Shown: positions 60,196 to 64,000 of the stretch, piece by piece
Layout: each line of letters begins with the position of its first letter
How positions within the stretch are numbered: position 1 is the stretch's first letter
From: Thalassorhabdus alkalitolerans
GTDB taxonomy: Bacteria > Bacillota > Bacilli > Bacillales > Marinococcaceae
Reading direction: 5' to 3' (one strand)
Assembly (NCBI RefSeq): GCF_042656585.1
Contig: NZ_JBHSPG010000004.1
DNA length: 64,000 nt
Position numbers and translations under genes: made by a program
The notes under the pieces: model-generated
What the model was told of the DNA's origin: nothing
The model's database searches: none
Seen by the model: only the letters and a program-made list of their open reading frames with translations

Positions 60196-60870
60196 ATGAT
60201 AGAAATAGGAGACAGAATATTTCTGGAGCGTAAAGAAATAAGCAGCGGTGAAATAAGCCGTTTTCGGTGCCGTCTAGTGGGGAAGAGGGAAGGGGTATTG
60301 ATTATTGATCTCCCGATAAATGAGGAGACTCAAAAAAGTGCCTTTTTTGTTGAAGGCACTGTATTTCACGCATGGATCATTGGCGCTGATTCTGCCGTGT
60401 ACTCTTTCGTGACAGAAATACAGGCAAGAAATAAGGATAAGATTCCAGTACTATTGTTACAGGATCCTGGAGAAAAAGGGATGAAACGAATTCAAAGACG
60501 GAACTATGTGAGAGTCGATGCCTGTGTGAACCTGGCTCTTCATTCTGTGGATGAGAAAGCTTCTCCCATCATAACTTTCACAACTAATATTAGCGGCGGG
60601 GGAGCTGCTGCTGTGCTTCCATGGAACAGAAAAGTAGACATAGGAAGCATATGGCAGATGTACGTAGTCCTTCACAGGAATACAGAGGAAACAGAATTGA
60701 TACGTACAAAAGCGAAAGTCGTAAATGTCTATAAAAAAGAAGCCGAAGTAAAAGAACAGGCTGCCCTGCAGTTTATTGAAATTGAGGGTAAAGACCGAGA
60801 GAAGATCGTACGTTTTTGTTTTGAACAGCAAATCGCTCAACGCGGGAAAGTGGGAAAAGCGATACGTTAG
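60196..60870 (+). CDS. ypfA: PilZ-domain c-di-GMP-binding protein YpfA (MotI)
   Basis: In B. subtilis this protein binds cyclic di-GMP and inhibits the flagellar stator (MotI). The 224-residue protein has an N-terminal YcgR-like domain (about 1-95) and a PilZ domain with the c-di-GMP motifs RIQRRNYVRV (RxxxR) and ISGGGAA following TTN (N/DxSxxG). Both key arginines and the glycine motif are kept, so ligand binding is expected. No motility gene is in the window. GAGGAG precedes the ATG. Confidence 0.9.
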   Translation: MIEIGDRIFLERKEISSGEISRFRCRLVGKREGVLIIDLPINEETQKSAFFVEGTVFHAWIIGADSAVYSFVTEIQARNKDKIPVLLLQDPGEKGMKRIQRRNYVRVDACVNLALHSVDEKASPIITFTTNISGGGAAAVLPWNRKVDIGSIWQMYVVLHRNTEETELIRTKAKVVNVYKKEAEVKEQAALQFIEIEGKDREKIVRFCFEQQIAQRGKVGKAIR

Positions 60871-60984
60871 ATTTGTATAGGCCTTTGTGTTATGATAACG
60901 TGTAAATATAAATGTACACAAAGGGTCATAACAATGATAATGACTAAATTACATTTTCTACATAGCAACTATACGGGGTGAATC

Positions 60985-61662
60985 ATGAAACTGATCAACA
61001 TTGCCATTGATGGCCCGGCAGGAGCAGGAAAAAGCACGGTAGCCAAAAAGGTTGCCTCAGCTCTTTCCTATCTCTATATTGACACAGGCGCCATGTATAG
61101 AGCGATAACATGGAAAGCCTTACAGGAAAAGGCGGATTTGAACAACGGTGAGCAGCTGGGTCAACTGCTTGAAAGCACCAAAATTCGGCTCGTTCCTGAT
61201 GAGAAGGGTACAGAAGTTTTTGTGGATGACGAGGAGGTCTCTGCTGCTATTCGTCAAAATGAGGTGACCCGCAATGTATCCATTGTTGCAGCTCACGAGA
61301 AGGTGAGAGAGCAAATGGTGGAGGCCCAGAGGGAGCTGGCTTCCAGAAAGGGGGCAGTCCTTGACGGGAGAGATATTGGCACCGCCGTGCTTCCGGACGC
61401 AGAGGTTAAAGTTTTTTTAACTGCTTCTGTCGAGGAAAGAGCCAAGCGCAGATACGAGGAAGAAATTCAAAAAGGAATGGATTCCAAGCTTGATGCAGTG
61501 ATTGAAGAAATCAGAAGACGGGACCAGCTGGATTCTACGCGTCTGATCTCTCCCCTTACCAAAGCAGAGGATGCAGAAGAAATTGACACGACGCAATTGT
61601 CTATTGAGAAAGTAGTTCAGCAGATTTGCCGGCTCGTCGAAGAAAGGGTTCGTGCTACATGA
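60985..61662 (+). CDS. cmk: Cytidylate kinase Cmk
   Basis: Cmk phosphorylates CMP and dCMP. The 225-residue protein has the P-loop GPAGAGKSTVAKKVA (residue about 9), YIDTGAMYRAITW, the substrate-binding DGRDIGTAVLPDAEVKVFLTASVEERAKRR, and IRRRDQLDSTRLISPLTKAEDAEEIDTTQLSIE. Complete and of normal length. GGGGTGA precedes the ATG. It overlaps plsC by ATGA. Confidence 0.95.
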   Translation: MKLINIAIDGPAGAGKSTVAKKVASALSYLYIDTGAMYRAITWKALQEKADLNNGEQLGQLLESTKIRLVPDEKGTEVFVDDEEVSAAIRQNEVTRNVSIVAAHEKVREQMVEAQRELASRKGAVLDGRDIGTAVLPDAEVKVFLTASVEERAKRRYEEEIQKGMDSKLDAVIEEIRRRDQLDSTRLISPLTKAEDAEEIDTTQLSIEKVVQQICRLVEERVRAT

Positions 61663-62255
61663 TTCTTTATCGAATTGGAAAATCACTTTTTACAATATTC
61701 TTTTCCGTGGTTTACAGACCTAAAGTAATCGGGAAAAGTAATATACCAAAAGAGGGTCCTGTGGTTATTTGTTCAAACCACATCAGCAACTTCGATCCCC
61801 CTTTAATAGGAACATCTATTAAGCGCCAGATCAATTTTATGGCCAAGAGTGAGCTTTTTGATGTGAAAGTCCTTGGCCCCACCCTTGATAAAATCGGCGT
61901 ATTTCCCGTAAAACGGGGGGCGGGGGACAGGCAGGCTCTTAAATTGGGCATTAAATATTTAAAAGAAAACCGTGTCCTTTGCTTGTTTCCAGAAGGAACT
62001 AGAAGCAAGACTGGTGAATTAGGTAAGGGGCTGGCTGGTGCAGGTTTTTTTGCTCTCCGCAGTGAAGCTGCAGTTATCCCGGCTGTAATTATTGGACCTT
62101 ATAAGCCGTTTCGCCGTGTGAAAGTTGTTTTCGGAGAGCCACTTGACATCCAAGACTTACGAGAGAACAAAGGAAGTGCTGAACAGGCCACTGAAAGGAT
62201 AATGGCCAGGATTCAGAGTCTATTGGATGAACACAATGAAGGAACATCCAAATAA
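61659..62255 (+). CDS. plsC: 1-acyl-sn-glycerol-3-phosphate acyltransferase PlsC
   Basis: PlsC adds the second acyl chain to lysophosphatidate in phospholipid synthesis at the membrane. The 198-residue protein has the acyltransferase motifs SNHISNFDPP (HxxxxD), FPVKRGAGDRQALK, FPEGTRSKTG and VIPAVIIGPYKPFRR in order. The first ATG giving this N-terminus (61659) overlaps the cmk stop. Coupled expression of cmk, plsC and ypfD is found in several Bacillaceae. Confidence 0.93.
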   Translation: MILYRIGKSLFTIFFSVVYRPKVIGKSNIPKEGPVVICSNHISNFDPPLIGTSIKRQINFMAKSELFDVKVLGPTLDKIGVFPVKRGAGDRQALKLGIKYLKENRVLCLFPEGTRSKTGELGKGLAGAGFFALRSEAAVIPAVIIGPYKPFRRVKVVFGEPLDIQDLRENKGSAEQATERIMARIQSLLDEHNEGTSK

Positions 62256-62271
62256 ATAAGGATAAGTAAAT

Positions 62272-62292
62272 TCTTTTACTGCTAGTAAAAGA
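62272..62292 (+). other. AT-rich hairpin between plsC and ypfD
   Basis: TCTTTTACT and AGTAAAAGA form a 9-bp stem with a 3-base loop. There is no T-run behind it, so it is more likely a processing site or weak pause than a terminator. Confidence 0.3.
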
Positions 62293-62350
62293 GTTTATAT
62301 ATTTTAATTTAGTTCTATTCCCTAAAGGGCAGTGAAGGAGGCTTTTGTCA

Positions 62351-63505
62351 ATGGTTGAAGAAATGAACAATGAAGGAAACGGTATGGCTGAATTTTCAGT
62401 AGGCAGTACTGTAACAGGAAAAGTAACGAAAGTAGAGGAAAAGCAGGCTTTCGTAGATGTAGGTTATAAAGTAGATGGAATTGTGCCAATCAGTGAACTT
62501 TCCAGCCTGCATGTAGAAAAAGTAAGTGACATCCTTAATGAAGGTGACGAAGTAGAGCTGAAAGTTACCAAAATGGAGGATGATGAGCTTGTCTTATCAC
62601 GTCGCGGGGCGCAAGCCGACAAGGCGTGGGACGAATTGCAGGGGAAATTTGAGTCAGGTGAGATTATTGAAGCTGAGGTTGCCGAAGTAGTAAAGGGCGG
62701 ATTAGTGGTAGATTTAGGAGTCCGTGGCTTCATTCCAGCTTCTTTGGTTGAACGTCATTTTGTTGAAGATTTCTCTGATTACAAAGGGAAAACACTTCGC
62801 CTCAAGGTAGTTGAAATCGATCCGAGTGAAAACAAGCTTATCCTATCACAGCGTGCTGTGTTAGATGATGAAGCAGCCAGTAAAAAACAGCAGGTGTTAG
62901 AAGACCTGAAAATTGGCGACACTGTAGAAGGAACGGTTCAACGTCTGACAGACTTTGGTGCTTTTGTGGACATTGGCGGAGTTGACGGTCTAGTTCACAT
63001 TTCACAAATGGCCCACCACCGGGTGGAATCCCCGGGAGAGATTGTGAAAGAAGGGGACAAAATTAACGTAAAAGTCCTTGCCGTTGATGCGGAAAGCGAA
63101 CGAGTTTCTCTTTCCATCAAAGAAACTCTTCCTGGGCCTTGGACAACGATTGAAGGCCAAATTGAGCCTGGAGATGTAATTGAAGGCCAGGTTAAACGCC
63201 TTGTTTCCTTCGGTGCATTTGTAGAAGTAGCACCTGGCGTGGAAGGTCTTGTTCACATTTCCCAGATTGCCAACCGCCATATTGGAACACCTGGTGAAGT
63301 CCTTGAAGAAGGCCAGTCAGTAAAAGCAAAAGTCCTTGATATTAACCCGTCAGAACAGCGGATTTCTTTAAGCATACGAGAGCTTGAGGAGAAAGCCACT
63401 CCAGAGAAAAAGGTTCAGCAGGAATATGAAGCTCCTGAAGAAGATCATTCCGGTTTTTCTCTTGGAGATATGATTGGGGATCAGTTAAAAAAATATAAAA
63501 AATAA
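62351..63505 (+). CDS. ypfD: Ribosomal protein S1 homologue YpfD
   Basis: The 384-residue protein has four S1 RNA-binding domains (about residues 15-85, 100-165, 187-257 and 272-342), for example VQRLTDFGAFVDIGGVDGLVHISQMAHHRV and VKRLVSFGAFVEVAPGVEGLVHISQIANRHIG. This is the shorter S1 type of Bacillus, which is not essential in B. subtilis. The acidic C-terminal tail ends SGFSLGDMIGDQLKKYKK as in YpfD. ATG 62351 gives the conserved start MVEEMN; TTG 62345 is closer to AGGAGG (62335-62340) and possible. Confidence 0.94.
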   Translation: MVEEMNNEGNGMAEFSVGSTVTGKVTKVEEKQAFVDVGYKVDGIVPISELSSLHVEKVSDILNEGDEVELKVTKMEDDELVLSRRGAQADKAWDELQGKFESGEIIEAEVAEVVKGGLVVDLGVRGFIPASLVERHFVEDFSDYKGKTLRLKVVEIDPSENKLILSQRAVLDDEAASKKQQVLEDLKIGDTVEGTVQRLTDFGAFVDIGGVDGLVHISQMAHHRVESPGEIVKEGDKINVKVLAVDAESERVSLSIKETLPGPWTTIEGQIEPGDVIEGQVKRLVSFGAFVEVAPGVEGLVHISQIANRHIGTPGEVLEEGQSVKAKVLDINPSEQRISLSIRELEEKATPEKKVQQEYEAPEEDHSGFSLGDMIGDQLKKYKK

Positions 63506-63520
63506 GGAGGCATAGAGAAG

Positions 63521-64000
63521 GTGACAAGAGCGAAACGTAAAGCAGACCACATCACGCACGCCTTATCCACTGGTTTTTCCGGTGGTAACGGTTTACATGA
63601 CGTCCGTTTCGTTCATAATAGTTTACCCGAAACCTCCCTTATGGAAGTAGATATTTCTACAGCAATCGGCGAACTTACATTAAGTTCGCCGATTATTATT
63701 AACGCCATGACTGGGGGCGGAGGAAAGGAAACGGAAACGATAAACCGCAAGCTGGCACAAGCTGCCGCTGCTACAAATGCAGCTATGGCAGTAGGATCAC
63801 AAATGGCAGCTTTAAAAGACAAGGCGGTGGAGAATACATATACGGTTGTAAGAAAGGAAAACCCAAATGGCTGTATTTTCGCTAATCTTGGAAGCGAGGC
63901 GACGGTAGATCAGGCAAAGGCTGCCGTAGATATGCTGGAAGCAGATGCCCTGCAGATCCACTTAAATGTGATTCAGGAGCTCGTAATGCCAGAAGGGGAC
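63521..64000 (+). CDS. fni: Type 2 isopentenyl-diphosphate delta-isomerase Fni (3' partial)
   Basis: Fni is a flavoenzyme that interconverts isopentenyl and dimethylallyl diphosphate in isoprenoid synthesis. The 160 codons present begin GTG ACA AGA and encode RAKRKADHI, then DVRFVHNSLPE, SPIIINAMTGGG, AMAVGSQMAALKD and ANLGSEA. These are the typical N-terminal half with FMN- and substrate-binding motifs, ending in LQIHLNVIQELVMPEGD at the window edge. The ribosome-binding site is AAGGAGG. It follows ypfD as in B. subtilis (ypgA). Confidence 0.93.
   Translation, partial: MTRAKRKADHITHALSTGFSGGNGLHDVRFVHNSLPETSLMEVDISTAIGELTLSSPIIINAMTGGGGKETETINRKLAQAAAATNAAMAVGSQMAALKDKAVENTYTVVRKENPNGCIFANLGSEATVDQAKAAVDMLEADALQIHLNVIQELVMPEGD

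Noticed and set aside
1..64000. CRISPR arrays, tRNA or rRNA genes, prophage modules, defence systems
   Set aside because: None seen: no regularly spaced repeats, no tRNA-like cloverleaf or CCA end noticed, and no integrase, nuclease or toxin-antitoxin genes recognised on either strand.

Overview
The window is a 64 kb chromosomal segment of a spore-forming Bacillaceae species. Backbone gene order follows the scpA to fni stretch of the Bacillus subtilis map: scpA-scpB, dacB-spmA-spmB, rluB, resABCDE, serA, fer, ypbB-recQ, ypbF-ypbG-ypbH, gudB, ypdA, asparaginase, prsW, sleB-ypeB, ypfA, cmk, plsC, ypfD, fni. Acidic linkers and acidic surfaces in exported proteins hint at a halophilic or alkaliphilic lineage; that is inference only. 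Both edges cut genes: scpA lacks its first residues and fni its C-terminal half.

Region 1 (1-8.9 kb): scpA-scpB, a superoxide dismutase with an N-terminal extension, then a spore-membrane block with YhcN-type lipoprotein, spoVAC, spoVAD, spoVAEb, stand-alone DUF1657 proteins and three DUF421 (YetF-type) proteins. Its composition matches the spoVA2mob type of operon known from heat-resistant Bacillus spores. It is followed by a decayed IS1182-type transposase. Two promoters in the block match the forespore factor SigG.

Region 2 (8.9-18.5 kb): dacB-spmA-spmB (spore cortex), rluB, and the resABC-resDE cytochrome c biogenesis and respiratory regulation cluster, with a 26-bp perfect palindrome in front of resD.

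Region 3 (18.5-33.2 kb), inserted relative to the B. subtilis map between resE and serA: a methyltransferase; a cobalamin riboswitch controlling a ten-gene B12 uptake, salvage and adenosylation operon that includes a BtuD-CbiZ fusion and two CobU-like proteins; a VanW protein; and a tricistronic GerA-type germinant receptor operon with a SigG promoter.

Region 4 (33.2-50.6 kb): small hypothetical genes, serA behind a T-box leader on the minus strand, a LysM-M14 peptidase, fer, ypbB-recQ, ypbF, a sirtuin, ypbG, a CarH/LitR-type MerR-B12 photoreceptor candidate, ypbH (MecA paralogue), glutamate dehydrogenase, ypdA, asparaginase and prsW.

Region 5 (50.6-64 kb): a SAM-I riboswitch followed by metI, yitJ and a full-length B12-dependent metH; then sleB-ypeB, ypfA, cmk-plsC, ypfD and the start of fni.

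Two themes connect the window. B12 is taken up and remade into adenosylcobalamin (19.4-28.2 kb), used as methylcobalamin by MetH (54-57 kb), and probably used as a light-sensing ligand by the CarH-like regulator (44.2 kb). Sporulation and germination genes (spoVA block, dacB-spmAB, gerXABC, sleB-ypeB) occur at four separate places. Three diverged copies of one GC-rich intergenic repeat lie near 7.5, 42.7 and 48.5 kb.
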